Shown piece by piece: positions 54,963 to 63,927 of a DNA stretch of 64,000 bases; position 1 is the stretch's first letter, and each line of letters starts with the position of its first letter. The position numbers and the translations under genes were made by a program. Where the stretch lies: the NCBI RefSeq assembly GCF_004010955.1, contig NZ_CP025227.1:1612001-1676000 (forward strand), given 5' to 3'. Source of the DNA: Actinomyces wuliandei. Lineage in GTDB: Bacteria; Actinomycetota; Actinomycetes; Actinomycetales; Actinomycetaceae. Under the pieces are notes generated by a model, which had not been told where the DNA came from, searched no databases, and worked only from the letters and a program-made list of their open reading frames with translations.

Positions 54963-56345
54963 CTAGACGGCACCGCCCAGCCGCGCCAGCAGCAGGGCCT
55001 CGGCCAGCACCGCGCGCTCCAGGTCCCCCAGGTGCACGGACTCGTCCTCGCTGTGGGCACGGGTGTCGGGGTCCTCCACGCCGGTAACCAGGACCTGTGC
55101 GTGCGGGAAGGTCTCCTTGAGGACGGAGATGAACGGAATGGTGCCACCCTGGCCCACGGACACCGCCTCGCGCTGCCAGGCAGTCGACAGCGCCCACAGC
55201 GCGGCCCGGGAGGCCTCGGTGTCCTGCGAGCCGTCGAAGGACGGCCCGCTCTCACGGCAGGAGATGCTCACACGGGCACCGAAGGGTATGTGCGCTCTCA
55301 CGTGGGAGGTCAGCGCCTCCAGCGCCTGCTCCTGGTCCTGTCCCGGCGCGGTGCGCAGAGACAGGCGTGCCGTGCACGAGGGGGCCAGGACGTTTCCGGC
55401 CACGTCCAGGGGGGTGACGTCCATACCAGTCACTGTCAGGGCGGGCCTGGCCCACAGGCGCGTCGTCAGGTCCCCGGTCCCCACCAGCCTCACCCCCTCA
55501 AGCACCCCGGCGTCCTCCCGGAAGTCGGCCTCCGGGTAGTCGGGCGCCCCGGTGGCGGCCTGGCTGCGCGAGGCCAGGCCGTCGATGGCGACGTCACCGT
55601 TGTCGTCGTGGAAGGAGGCCACCAGCCGGCACATGAGGGTGACCGCGTCCAGGACGGGACCGCCGTACTGCCCTGAGTGCAGGGCGTGGTCCAAGACCTC
55701 CAGGTGGATGTCCGCCTGGAGGACGCCGCGCAACGTGGTGGTCAGAGCTGGTACGCCGACCTTCCAGTTCATCGAGTCAGCCACGACGACGACGTCGGCG
55801 TCGAGCCGAGAGCGGTAGGCCTCCAGGAAGGCCGCGAAGGTGGGGCTGCCCACCTCCTCCTCCCCCTCGACGAGGACCGTCACCGAGCAGGGCAGCTCCC
55901 CCTGCCCCAGTGCCCTCAGGACCCGCAGGGCGTGGACGTGGGCGACGACGCCGGCCTTGTCGTCGGCGGCACCGCGGCCGTAGAGCCGTCCGGCGTGGTG
56001 ACGTGCCGCGAAGGGGTCCTCCTGGTTCCAGCGCTGGGGGCTGCCCACGGGCTGGACGTCGTGGTGGGCGTAGAGCAGCACGTGCGGCGTGCCCGCAGGC
56101 CCCTGCCCGTGGGCGAGGACCGCTGGCGCCGCCTGGCTGCCGTCACCGCCCGGCACCGAGAGGACCTCCGCCTCCAGCCCGCTGGCCTCCAGCAGGGTCG
56201 CGACGGCCTCGGCACTGCGCCTGAGCTGGGTCCGGTCGTGGCTGGTGGCAGACACCGAGGGGATGGCTACCAGCTCGGACAGGTCCGCGAGAACCGCCTC
56301 AAAGGACGTCCGGGTCGCGGCTCGCAAGGCGTCGACAGTGATCAT
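54963..56345 (-). CDS. M20 family dipeptidase
   Basis: A zinc-dependent exopeptidase of about 460 residues from the ATG at 56345. Metal and catalytic residues are visible: YAHHDVQP (H and catalytic D), RGAADDKAGV (bridging D), VEGEEEVGS (catalytic and ligand E), VVADSMNW and the C-terminal RAHSEDESVH (H ligand). The dimerisation domain lies in between. This is the carnosinase/CNDP-like dipeptidase type common in actinobacteria. It is divergent from the DUF3043 gene with a 40-bp gap. Confidence 0.93.
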   Translation of the reverse strand: MITVDALRAATRTSFEAVLADLSELVAIPSVSATSHDRTQLRRSAEAVATLLEASGLEAEVLSVPGGDGSQAAPAVLAHGQGPAGTPHVLLYAHHDVQPVGSPQRWNQEDPFAARHHAGRLYGRGAADDKAGVVAHVHALRVLRALGQGELPCSVTVLVEGEEEVGSPTFAAFLEAYRSRLDADVVVVADSMNWKVGVPALTTTLRGVLQADIHLEVLDHALHSGQYGGPVLDAVTLMCRLVASFHDDNGDVAIDGLASRSQAATGAPDYPEADFREDAGVLEGVRLVGTGDLTTRLWARPALTVTGMDVTPLDVAGNVLAPSCTARLSLRTAPGQDQEQALEALTSHVRAHIPFGARVSISCRESGPSFDGSQDTEASRAALWALSTAWQREAVSVGQGGTIPFISVLKETFPHAQVLVTGVEDPDTRAHSEDESVHLGDLERAVLAEALLLARLGGAV

Positions 56346-56385
56346 GTTTTCAGGGTATCGCGACGTTACGGCTACCCTGGTCACT

Positions 56386-56991
56386 GTGAGCCCGTCGAAG
56401 AGCCGCCGCCAGACTGCCCAGCCAGAACCAGCACCCGCCTCCCCCAGGCCTGCGGGGAAGGGGCGGCCCACCCCTCGACGCAAGGACGCGCAGGCCCGGG
56501 GACTACGCCCTGTCGTGCCCGCAGACCGCAAGGCGGCCAGGAGACAGGCGCGGGCGGCACGGGACGAGGCCTGGCAGCGTCAGCGCGAGGCCATGGCCAC
56601 CGGTGACGAGAGATACCTGCCAGCCAGGGACAAGGGTCCCCTCCGGCGCTACGTCCGCGACTTCGTGGACGCACGCTACTGCGTCGGGGAGCTCTTCATG
56701 CCCCTGACCCTCCTCCTGATGCTGCTTACGCTGGGGCTGTCCTCACTGTCATCCCGGCTCGTGCCCGCCTCCGTCTACCTCATGCTCGCGGTCTACGTCG
56801 TCTTCCTCCTGGCCATCGGGGACTCCATCCTGTGCTGGTGGCAGGTACGCCGCAGGCTCGACGCAGCCTTCGGCAGGGACAAGGCGCGGCAGCAGGGCTC
56901 CTTCTTCTTCTACACCTTCATGCGCTGCATGCAGCTGCGGCGCTGGCGCCAACCCGCCCCCCAGGTGCGCCGACGGGAGTTCCCCGCCTAG
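56386..56991 (+). CDS. DUF3043 family membrane protein
   Basis: 201 residues with a GTG start. An 80-residue basic N terminus (RRQTAQPEPAPASPRPAGKG, PTPRRKDAQAR) is followed by RYVRDFVDARYCVGELFMP, the DUF3043 hallmark, and two membrane helices (TLLLMLLTLGLSSL, VYLMLAVYVVFLLAIG), ending in a basic tail. Unknown function, widely conserved in actinobacteria next to M20-type peptidase genes. The longer frame upstream would overlap the divergent gene. Confidence 0.88.
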   Translation: MSPSKSRRQTAQPEPAPASPRPAGKGRPTPRRKDAQARGLRPVVPADRKAARRQARAARDEAWQRQREAMATGDERYLPARDKGPLRRYVRDFVDARYCVGELFMPLTLLLMLLTLGLSSLSSRLVPASVYLMLAVYVVFLLAIGDSILCWWQVRRRLDAAFGRDKARQQGSFFFYTFMRCMQLRRWRQPAPQVRRREFPA

Positions 56992-57110
56992 TCCCGCCCG
57001 GCCCCTGGCCCTGGAGACGCCCCACCGACAGGAACGCACCCCAATTCGCGCGCCGTGAAACAAACAGGCTCCTGTGGTCACAGCCATGCCTACCGTCCTA
57101 GGGTGGAGCC

Positions 57111-58118
57111 ATGGTTACCTACCGTCACCTAGGCTCATCCGGACTGAAGATCACCGAGATCACCTACGGCAACTGGCTGACCCACGGGTCCCAGGTGGAG
57201 GCGGACACCGCCACGGCCTGCGTGCACACCGCCCTGGACCTGGGCATCACCAGCTTTGACACCGCCGACGTCTACGCCAACACCGTGGCGGAGGAGGTCC
57301 TGGGACGGGCGCTGGCGGGGCAGCGCCGCGAGTCCCTGGAGATCCTCACCAAGGTCTACTGGCCCGTCGGCCCCAAGGGCCCCAACGACGTCGGCCTGTC
57401 CCGCAAGCACATCATGGAGGGTATTAACGGCTCGCTCAGGCGTCTGGGCACGGACTACGTCGACCTCTACCAGGCGCACCGCTACGACTACGCGACTCCG
57501 CTGGAGGAGACCATGCAGGCCTTCGCCGACGTGGTGCGCTCCGGCAAGGCGCTGTACATCGGAGTCTCCGAGTGGACAGCGGACCAGATCCGGGCCGGCC
57601 AGGAGCTGGCCACCCAGATGGGCTTCCGCCTGGTGTCCAACCAGCCTCAGTACTCCGCCCTGTGGCGGGTCATCGAGGAGAAGGTCATCCCCACCTCCGA
57701 GGAGCTCGGACTGGGCCAGATCGTGTGGTCTCCCATGGCCCAGGGAGTCCTGTCCGGCAAGTACCTGCCCGGCCAGAAGCCGCCAGCAGGCTCACGGGCC
57801 ACGGACGACAAGGGAGGTCAGCAGATGATCTCACGCTGGATGCACGACGACATCCTGACCGCCGTGCAGGGGCTGCAGCCGGTCGCGCAGGAGGCGGGCC
57901 TGTCGCTGCCACAGCTGGCTATCGCCTGGGTCCTTCAGAACCCGAACGTCTCGGCAGCCATTATCGGGGCCTCCCGGCCCGAGCAGCTGGAGGAGAACGT
58001 CAAGGCCTCCGGAGTCGTCCTGGACCCCGACATCATGGCTGCGGTTGACACGGCGCTCCAGGGAGCGGTCCTCACCGACCCCGCACTGACCACCTCACCG
58101 CAAGAGCGTCCCGCATAG
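57111..58118 (+). CDS. Aldo/keto reductase (Kv-beta-like)
   Basis: 335 residues of the NADPH-dependent AKR fold. Catalytic tetrad: Asp and Tyr in FDTADVYANT, Lys in EILTKVYW, His in LYQAHRYD. The C-terminal nucleotide-binding block is AAIIGASRPEQLEENVKA. The sequence is of the voltage-gated potassium channel beta-subunit type (AKR6/AKR12-like), common in actinobacteria. The substrate is unknown. No operon partner; a terminator follows. Confidence 0.92.
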   Translation: MVTYRHLGSSGLKITEITYGNWLTHGSQVEADTATACVHTALDLGITSFDTADVYANTVAEEVLGRALAGQRRESLEILTKVYWPVGPKGPNDVGLSRKHIMEGINGSLRRLGTDYVDLYQAHRYDYATPLEETMQAFADVVRSGKALYIGVSEWTADQIRAGQELATQMGFRLVSNQPQYSALWRVIEEKVIPTSEELGLGQIVWSPMAQGVLSGKYLPGQKPPAGSRATDDKGGQQMISRWMHDDILTAVQGLQPVAQEAGLSLPQLAIAWVLQNPNVSAAIIGASRPEQLEENVKASGVVLDPDIMAAVDTALQGAVLTDPALTTSPQERPA

Positions 58119-58161
58119 CCTGACTAGGGAGACCCGGCTGAGAGGAGCCGAGCGCGGGCAG

Positions 58162-58205
58162 CGGGAGGGCGCCACGGGAGGATCCACTCCTGCGGCGCCC
58201 TCCCG
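58162..58205. terminator. 12-bp stem terminator between convergent genes
   Basis: Arms 58162-58173 and 58194-58205 pair perfectly, with a 20-nt loop that can itself form a small stem. It lies between the convergent aldo/keto reductase gene and pyrD. Confidence 0.7.
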
Positions 58206-58291
58206 GGCTCGCAGGGCTGCTGTCCAGGGGCGCCCACAGGTGCCCTGAAGGAGCCTGCGACGAAGCCCTGGTCTGCGGTCAACGGCACGGC

Positions 58292-59338
58292 TCAGCGCCT
58301 GGGGTGCCCCAGGGCCAGGGCACGGTTGACACGGCCCGGCCAGGCGGGGCCGTTGTAGACGAACGCAGAGTAGGCCTGGAGCAGGTCGGCTCCAGCCTCG
58401 AGCATCAGCTCGGCGTCCAGGATCGAGGAGATGCCACCCACTCCGATGATGGTCGGCCGCTCCCCCAGCTGCTGGCGGAGGCGGCGCACGACCTCCAGCG
58501 CCCGGGGCAGCAGCGGCGCCCCGGACACCCCCCCCTCCCCCAGGTCGTGGTCCGTGGTGGTGTTGGTCGCCACCACCCCGTCCAGCCCCATGTCCAGCAC
58601 CAGGGCAGCCACGGCGTCAACGTCCTCGTCAGCCAGGTCGGGAGCGATCTTGACCAGGAGCGGGACGCGGCGACCAGCCGCCTCGTCGCCAGCCTGACGC
58701 ACCGCGCTGAGGATCGGGCGCAGGGAGGAGACGTCCTGGAGACTGCGCAGCCCGGGCGTGTTGGGACTGGAGACGTTGACCACGAGGTAGTCGACCCACC
58801 GGGCCAGCCTGGAGGCGCAGTAGCGGTAGTCACCCACCGCGTCAGCCAACGACGTCGCCCTGTTCTTACCGATGTTGGCACCCACGACGATGCTGCGCCC
58901 GCGTGCCGTGGAGCGCAGCGCACGCAGCCTCCTGGCGGCCTCGTCGGCCCCCGAGCTGTTGAACCCCATACGGTTGCGGATGGCCCGCGTCGCCGGGTAG
59001 CGCCACATGCGGGGCCTGCTATTGCCCTCCTGGGGCTGGGCAGTCACGGTCCCGACCTCGATGAAGCCGAAGCCGAGCATGTCCATGCCCTCAACCGCCC
59101 CGCCCTCCTTGTCCATGCCTGCGGCCAGTCCCAGGAGGCCGGGCACAGGCCGCGCGAAGGGTCCTCCCTGGTTGGCACTGGGCACCGGGAACACCGGTCG
59201 GCGCCCCCACACCTGGCGCACCACGTCGCGCGCGAGGGGAACCCGGCTGACCGCCGCCACCGCCTCCAGGCACACGTCGTGGATACGCTCCGGGTCAACG
59301 TGGGTCAGGACAGTCTTGTAGAGCAAGTCGTAGAGCAT
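58292..59338 (-). CDS. pyrD: Dihydroorotate dehydrogenase (quinone), class 2
   Basis: Fourth step of pyrimidine synthesis, passing electrons to the quinone pool. 348 residues beginning LYDLLYKTVLTHVDPERIH (the N-terminal membrane-contact helices of class 2). Motifs: AAGMDKEGGAVEG, FGFIEVGTVTAQPQEGN, NRMGFNSSGADEAARRL, VNVSSPNTPGLRSLQ (catalytic Ser) and VKIAPDLADEDVDAVAAL, with ATNTTTDHD near the FMN site. No other pyr gene is in the window. Confidence 0.95.
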   Translation of the reverse strand: MLYDLLYKTVLTHVDPERIHDVCLEAVAAVSRVPLARDVVRQVWGRRPVFPVPSANQGGPFARPVPGLLGLAAGMDKEGGAVEGMDMLGFGFIEVGTVTAQPQEGNSRPRMWRYPATRAIRNRMGFNSSGADEAARRLRALRSTARGRSIVVGANIGKNRATSLADAVGDYRYCASRLARWVDYLVVNVSSPNTPGLRSLQDVSSLRPILSAVRQAGDEAAGRRVPLLVKIAPDLADEDVDAVAALVLDMGLDGVVATNTTTDHDLGEGGVSGAPLLPRALEVVRRLRQQLGERPTIIGVGGISSILDAELMLEAGADLLQAYSAFVYNGPAWPGRVNRALALGHPRR

Positions 59339-59473
59339 CTACCCAGGGTACTCGCGCCCGCCTGTCCTCCAGGAGGACCCGCACTGGCGGCCCCGCGTAC
59401 CCCCTCATTACCTTGTTGGTGGTTCCGGGCGGCCCAGGACCGGGCCACCCGCTTGAACCGCACCGACGCATTC

Positions 59474-59646
59474 TCACCCCGCGCGCCATGACCCGTCGCG
59501 GTGGGTCAGCCCACGGAAGCGGGTCGACAGGGGGATGTCCCAGGCGAGGGCCCGGTCGATGCCGTCGAGAAGCCCGGTGGGGTCCTGCGCCCGCAGCGCG
59601 GCCATGTCGATCTCGCCACCGAGTGACGTTGCTGGAAAGGTCACGG
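59474..59646 (-). pseudogene. Fragment resembling the N terminus of o-succinylbenzoate synthase (MenC)
   Basis: A 57-residue frame from a GTG at 59646. The part LLDGIDRALAWDIPLSTRFR followed by GLTHRDG is like the start of actinobacterial MenC, where a short helix is followed by a strand and an R-F-R-G-[IL]-T motif; the enzyme should continue for 260 residues, but the frame ends four residues later. No MenC continuation was seen downstream in other frames. It could be a remnant of menaquinone synthesis; a chance likeness cannot be excluded for so short a piece. Confidence 0.45.
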
Positions 59647-59847
59647 ACCTAGAATACGAAAAGGTCACAGAAAACACCGCCGACCTGCGCCGGGGAGGTT
59701 CCTGGGCGTTGCCAGGGGCGCGCAGGCGGCGCGTGTTGTGACAGCGACCCCGCTCCGTTACAGTTCCGTGATTGCAGCCCCGTACCTGGTACCGACCTGC
59801 ACCAGGCGGGACAGTAAGCCGACACCTGTGGCCGTGAGAGGACCGTG

Positions 59848-62565
59848 ATGACTGCACCCGGGTACGGTGCCCCGCCGGGCGGACAGGCGCCACAGCCCCC
59901 TCCCCCGGCTCCCCCGGGAGCGGTCAGGAGCTACGGCGTGTGGCCCAGCCAGACGGGCACGCCCCCGGCAGGTGGACCTGCGCACACTCAGGCCCCCAGC
60001 GGGCAGGCCCCTCCGGGACGACAGCCTCCGGGGCAGGTGCCTCCTGCGCCTCCCCCACCTCCTCCTGCGCCTCCGTCCGCGCCTGGCCCGGCCCCCGCGC
60101 CCGGCGGGGAGCTGGGCCTGGAGTGGTGGGAGGTCCTGGGGGCACGGCTGCGCCGGTGGCGCGGCCTGGCAGTACTGCGCCGCCTCCAGGTGCTGGCCGT
60201 GTGGGCGGCGCTGCCGCTGGTGGCCGCGGCGGTGGTGGTGGTGCCCTCCCTGCGCTACAGCCTCGGGGCGTGGGCGGGGTGCCTGTGGGTGGTGGTGGCC
60301 TGGTTCTGGCTGGCACGCACCAAGTCGGTGCCGTGGCGGCTGGTCTCGGTGGTGTTTGCCGTCTCGGCACCCTGGGCGGGAGTGGTGGCCTGGGTGTCGT
60401 CACGGCTGGTGGAGGCCGCCGATGTCTCGATGAGGTCCGTAGAGGCGCAGGTGGTGGCGGCTCCACTGGTCGAGGAGCTGGGCAAGCTGGTGCCGCTGGT
60501 GGTCCTGGCCGTGGTAGCGCCGGGACGGGTACGGCGTCTGCTGGTGTCCGACTGGCTGGTGCTGGGCGTGGCCTGCGGTGCCGGGTTCATGGCCGTGGAG
60601 GAGGGCGCCAGGCGGCTTGCCTACACGGAGGCTACCGGGCTGGTGTGGACCACGATGGACCGGGCGTTCTGCTCCGTGACCAGCGGCTCCAACATGATGG
60701 AGTGCATGGGGGCGACGACCTTCGGCCTGTCGCCCTTTTCCGGGGAGTCTCCGGCCGCTCTGTCCTTTGGCGGGCACGCGGTGGTCACCGGCCTGGTGGC
60801 GGCGGCCACCGGAGTGGGACGCCACCTGTGGTGGCGCTCCCAGCACCTGGAGGGCACGCCGCGCCAGGCGGCAGCCCTGCGGGCCGTCAGCGTGGTGCTG
60901 CCCGTGCTGACCTGGTGGGTGGCAGTGGTTGACCACGCGGGGCGCAACGCCTCTACCGAGAACCTGACCTGGGCCAATACCAAAGGCGAGGCGCCCTCAC
61001 TCGTGGTCGGGATCACCAGCACGCTCACCGGCGGGGGCGCGGGGCGCGGATGGCTGCTGCTGGCGGTGCTGGTGGCGGCCGCCGTCCTGGACGCGCGCAT
61101 CCTGTGGGCAGGCGGGTACTCCACCAAGCTCCTGGAGGACGTCGGCGTGTACGACGGCGCCGTGGGCGGGGGCTGGCTGGGCGTGTGGCGGTGGCGGCGG
61201 ATGGCCGCCCTGCCGCCTACCCGGTGGGGCCGGTGGAGGGCGGACGTGGTGGACGCGCTGCTCCTGCCCCTGGTCGAGGCGCGCCTGGCCTGGCGCGCCC
61301 TGGCAGCGGGTAAGGCGCTGGGGCGACACCGGCTGGCGGCCCGCACCGTGGTGGGGCTGCGCCAGGCGCGCGAGCTGGCCGCACGCGGGGTCGCTGACAG
61401 CGGCCCCGGCCGCTGGTCCGTGGTAGCCCTGGCGCTAGTGGTCTCGGTGGTGGGGGTGGTGGTGCTGGCCGGGGTGCCGTCCCTGGCAGGCGGGCTGCGT
61501 GAGTCGCTGACCGCCCCGGGCGGGGTGAGCCTGGCCAGCGTGCTGGACGCGCTGGGCACGTGGTGGGAGTCCCTGTCGCCCCTGGAGCAGGGCCTGCTCA
61601 TGGTCGCCCTGGGCGCGGCCGTGGTCGCCACCGGCGGCTCCCTGTCACTGGCCTTCACCGCGGGCACCTCCCTGGCCATGCTGGACTCGGCCCACACCGC
61701 CGCCGACCTGGCACGCGACCCCAAGGGCACCGTCTCCTCCTACCTGGCCACCCACACCGCCGCCGAGATCGCCGCCGACACCACCCTGTGGCTGACCACC
61801 AAGGCCCTCGGCGGAGCCCTGGGCGCCGCCGGAGGCCTCCTGGCCCACCACGCAGCCCAGGACCTGGCCGAGCCCCGCCTGTGGCGCAACGCCTCCCTGC
61901 TCGACGACCTCCTGCCCGGCCACGGACTCGCACCCGCCTACCCCCACCCCGCACCAGACCCCCACACCACTCTGCGCCACACACCCCACACCACACACAG
62001 AGACAGAACACCCACACCACACACCAACAGGACACACAGAACCACCAGAACCAGCCAGACACACAGCACACCCACAGCCGGGACACGACCCCAGCGAGCC
62101 AGACCCCAGCCCCAGGACTGGTCCGACCCCGCCACCCGCCAGGCCTGGTACGACTCCATGAGGACCCAGCGCAACCCTCCAAGCACCGAGGCCTACCGCT
62201 ACCAGCACCGCGTCCTGGGCACCGACGTCGAGCGGGAGCTCGTCGCCGACGACGGGACGACCAAGGTCATGGCTGACGCCGTCCTGCCCGACGGGACCGC
62301 CTACGCCGCCTACGACGCCAAGCACACCAGCGGCGGGCCGACCTCCATGTACGAGGGAAGAAGGCCCCCGGCGATCCAGGACATGCTCATGGGGCGCTTC
62401 GACAGGGAGATGGAGCGCTACGGTGAGGTCATCGCCTCCCGGGGCAACCCCGTGACCCGCCTGGTCGTGGTCACCAACACCCCCCGCGCCCAGGCCTACC
62501 TCACCCAGCGCGTCCAGGCCCTCCTGGGACCAGACGCACCCGTCGAGGTCCGCTACGCCCCCTGA
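59848..62565 (+). CDS. PrsW-like intramembrane protease fused to a PD-(D/E)xK nuclease-type toxin tip
   Basis: 905 residues. Order: a Pro-rich cytoplasmic start (1-90); a multi-helix membrane block (about 110-570) with PrsW-type metalloprotease motifs LVEELGKL (E209/E210), AVEEGARR (about 251), FGGHAVVTG (H about 309) and VVDHAGRN (about 363); more hydrophobic helices; a Thr/His/Arg-rich linker (about 700-755); and a C-terminal domain from about 755 with the nuclease core VLPDGTAYAAYDAKHT (D823-x-K825) after an earlier Glu (TDVERELV). PrsW-type peptidases are known as release modules of polymorphic toxins in actinobacteria. AGAGGA precedes the ATG at 59848. The next gene, 49 bp on, is the candidate immunity gene. 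Confidence 0.8.
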   Translation: MTAPGYGAPPGGQAPQPPPPAPPGAVRSYGVWPSQTGTPPAGGPAHTQAPSGQAPPGRQPPGQVPPAPPPPPPAPPSAPGPAPAPGGELGLEWWEVLGARLRRWRGLAVLRRLQVLAVWAALPLVAAAVVVVPSLRYSLGAWAGCLWVVVAWFWLARTKSVPWRLVSVVFAVSAPWAGVVAWVSSRLVEAADVSMRSVEAQVVAAPLVEELGKLVPLVVLAVVAPGRVRRLLVSDWLVLGVACGAGFMAVEEGARRLAYTEATGLVWTTMDRAFCSVTSGSNMMECMGATTFGLSPFSGESPAALSFGGHAVVTGLVAAATGVGRHLWWRSQHLEGTPRQAAALRAVSVVLPVLTWWVAVVDHAGRNASTENLTWANTKGEAPSLVVGITSTLTGGGAGRGWLLLAVLVAAAVLDARILWAGGYSTKLLEDVGVYDGAVGGGWLGVWRWRRMAALPPTRWGRWRADVVDALLLPLVEARLAWRALAAGKALGRHRLAARTVVGLRQARELAARGVADSGPGRWSVVALALVVSVVGVVVLAGVPSLAGGLRESLTAPGGVSLASVLDALGTWWESLSPLEQGLLMVALGAAVVATGGSLSLAFTAGTSLAMLDSAHTAADLARDPKGTVSSYLATHTAAEIAADTTLWLTTKALGGALGAAGGLLAHHAAQDLAEPRLWRNASLLDDLLPGHGLAPAYPHPAPDPHTTLRHTPHTTHRDRTPTPHTNRTHRTTRTSQTHSTPTAGTRPQRARPQPQDWSDPATRQAWYDSMRTQRNPPSTEAYRYQHRVLGTDVERELVADDGTTKVMADAVLPDGTAYAAYDAKHTSGGPTSMYEGRRPPAIQDMLMGRFDREMERYGEVIASRGNPVTRLVVVTNTPRAQAYLTQRVQALLGPDAPVEVRYAP

Positions 62566-62614
62566 CCCCCGTACAACCCGACCCAGCCGCAACCAGCAGA
62601 GAGCGAGGACCACC

Positions 62615-63037
62615 ATGGGAGTTGACCACATGGTCGTGGCCATGGACCCGGCCCAGCAGATGATCGACGCCGAGGCCTTCCTCCAGGCCGCCCAGCGCAG
62701 GTGGCCCGGGTGCCAGGCCGTCACCGAGGACCCGGCCCGCCTCATCAGCGACGCAACCGCCAACATCTCCCCACCCGACGCCCCCCCGTTCACCGTGGCC
62801 CACTTCCCCCACAACCGGATGGTCTCCACCGACGCCGACCCCCAGGTCGCTGCCGAGGTCGCCGCCTGGGTACGCCACCTCCACCCCGACCCCGGCCTCG
62901 TCCTGTGGTACACCGACGAGGGCTTCACCGGCCACACCGTCCTGACCCCCGGCATCACCCCCACCCAGGTCAACCAGCAGTGGGTCGACCACAACGACCA
63001 CGACCCCGAGAACGAGTACCCCCACTACTTCCACTAA
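62615..63037 (+). CDS. Candidate immunity protein of the PrsW-nuclease toxin
   Basis: 140 residues, soluble and acidic, starting GVDHMVVAMDPAQQMIDAEA, with a His/Asp-rich C terminus (WVDHNDHDPENEYPHYFH). GAGAGCGAGGA precedes the ATG. No known family recognised. Its position directly after the toxin tip, its size and its presence in a second, diverged copy (63387-63807) after a toxin 3' remnant are the usual marks of an immunity gene. Direct evidence is lacking. Confidence 0.7.
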   Translation: MGVDHMVVAMDPAQQMIDAEAFLQAAQRRWPGCQAVTEDPARLISDATANISPPDAPPFTVAHFPHNRMVSTDADPQVAAEVAAWVRHLHPDPGLVLWYTDEGFTGHTVLTPGITPTQVNQQWVDHNDHDPENEYPHYFH

Positions 63038-63117
63038 CACCCACACACCACCCCAGACAGCCCGGCAGCCAGACCAGCGCCACAACCCGGACCCCCACCC
63101 CAACCAGCCCAGGCGGT

Positions 63118-63324
63118 CCGGGTGGTGGGTGGCTGGCGGGCGTGCTGGACGCGCTGGGGTCGTGGTGGCAGTCCCTGCCGCCCCTGGAGCAGGGCCTGCT
63201 CATGGTCGCCCTGGGCGCGGCCGTGGGCGCCACCAACACCCCCCGCGCCCAGGCCTACCTCACCCAGCGCGTCCAGGCCCTCCTGGGACCAGACGCACCC
63301 GTCGAGGTCCGCTACGCCCCCTGA
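63118..63324 (+). pseudogene. Internally deleted remnant of a second toxin gene
   Basis: In one frame it encodes GGGWLAGVLDALGSWWQS, PLEQGLLMVALGAAV and then directly NTPRAQAYLTQRVQALLG to the stop. The first part matches the membrane region of the full toxin and the second its last 31 residues; about 840 bp (280 codons, including the linker and the nuclease core) are missing between them. The junction lies at a shared CACC. Without the core the product cannot be a nuclease, and it has no start of its own. Confidence 0.85.
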
Positions 63325-63386
63325 CCCCCGTACAACCCGACCCAGCCGCAACCACCAGCCGCAACCAGCAGAGAGCGAGGACCACC

Positions 63387-63807
63387 ATGGGAGTTGACCA
63401 CATGGTCGTGGCCATGGACCCGGCCCAGCAGATGATCGACGCCGAGGCCTTCCTCCAGGCCGCCCAGCACCGGTGGCCCGGGTGCCAGGCCGTCACCGAG
63501 GACCCGGCCCGCCACATCACCGACGCCGCAGTCGTCTCCCCACCAGACGCCCCCCCCGTTCACCGTGGCCCACTTCCCCCACAACCGGATGGTCTCCACC
63601 GACGCCGACCCCCAGGTCGCTGCCGAGGTCGCCGCCTGGGTACGCCACCTCCACCCCGACCCCGGCCTCGTCCTGTGGTACACCGACGAGGGCTTCACCG
63701 GCCACACCGTCCTGACCCCCGGCATCACCCCCACCCAGATAGACCACCAGTGGGTCGACCACAACGACCACGACCCCGAGAAGGACTACCCCCACTACTT
63801 CCACTAA
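63387..63807 (+). pseudogene. Second immunity gene, frameshifted in a poly-C tract
   Basis: The start (GVDHMVVAMDPAQQMIDAEA) and the ribosome binding site are the same as in the first copy. After about 55 codons a run of eight C (near 63550-63559) replaces the seven C found at the same place in copy one (near 62789), and the frame is lost; the rest (MAHFPHNRMVSTDADPQV to HDPEKDYPHYFH) is intact in another frame. An internal ATG at 63565 could give the C-terminal 80 residues. Tracts like this can slip back and restore the frame. Confidence 0.85.
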
Positions 63808-63927
63808 CACCCACACACCCCCGGCCTCCACCCTGAGCGGATGCGCTGACCCAGCCCCACGTCCCGGGCCGAGCCCCACCCCGACCAGCCCAGGCAGGAC
63901 GACGACAGGAGAGGAGTAGCCACACTG

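Larger units (their letters stand above)
62472..63807 (+). repeat. Duplicated toxin-3'-end plus immunity cassette
   Basis: 62472-63037 is repeated at 63231-63807. The toxin 3' ends (to the stops at 62565 and 63324) are nearly identical. The spacer before the second immunity gene has a 13-bp duplication. The immunity copies differ by a 3-bp loss, several substitutions and one extra C. The second copy is preceded (63118-63230) by sequence matching the toxin at about 61525-61632. Confidence 0.9.

Noticed and set aside
53762..55676. Long plus-strand open frames over the glycerate-kinase-like and M20 genes
   Set aside because: Antisense shadows of genes with recognisable domains on the minus strand.
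61645..62994. 449-codon minus-strand frame rich in Gly and Val
   Set aside because: Antisense of the toxin and immunity genes; valine/glycine-rich low-complexity text typical of a shadow frame.
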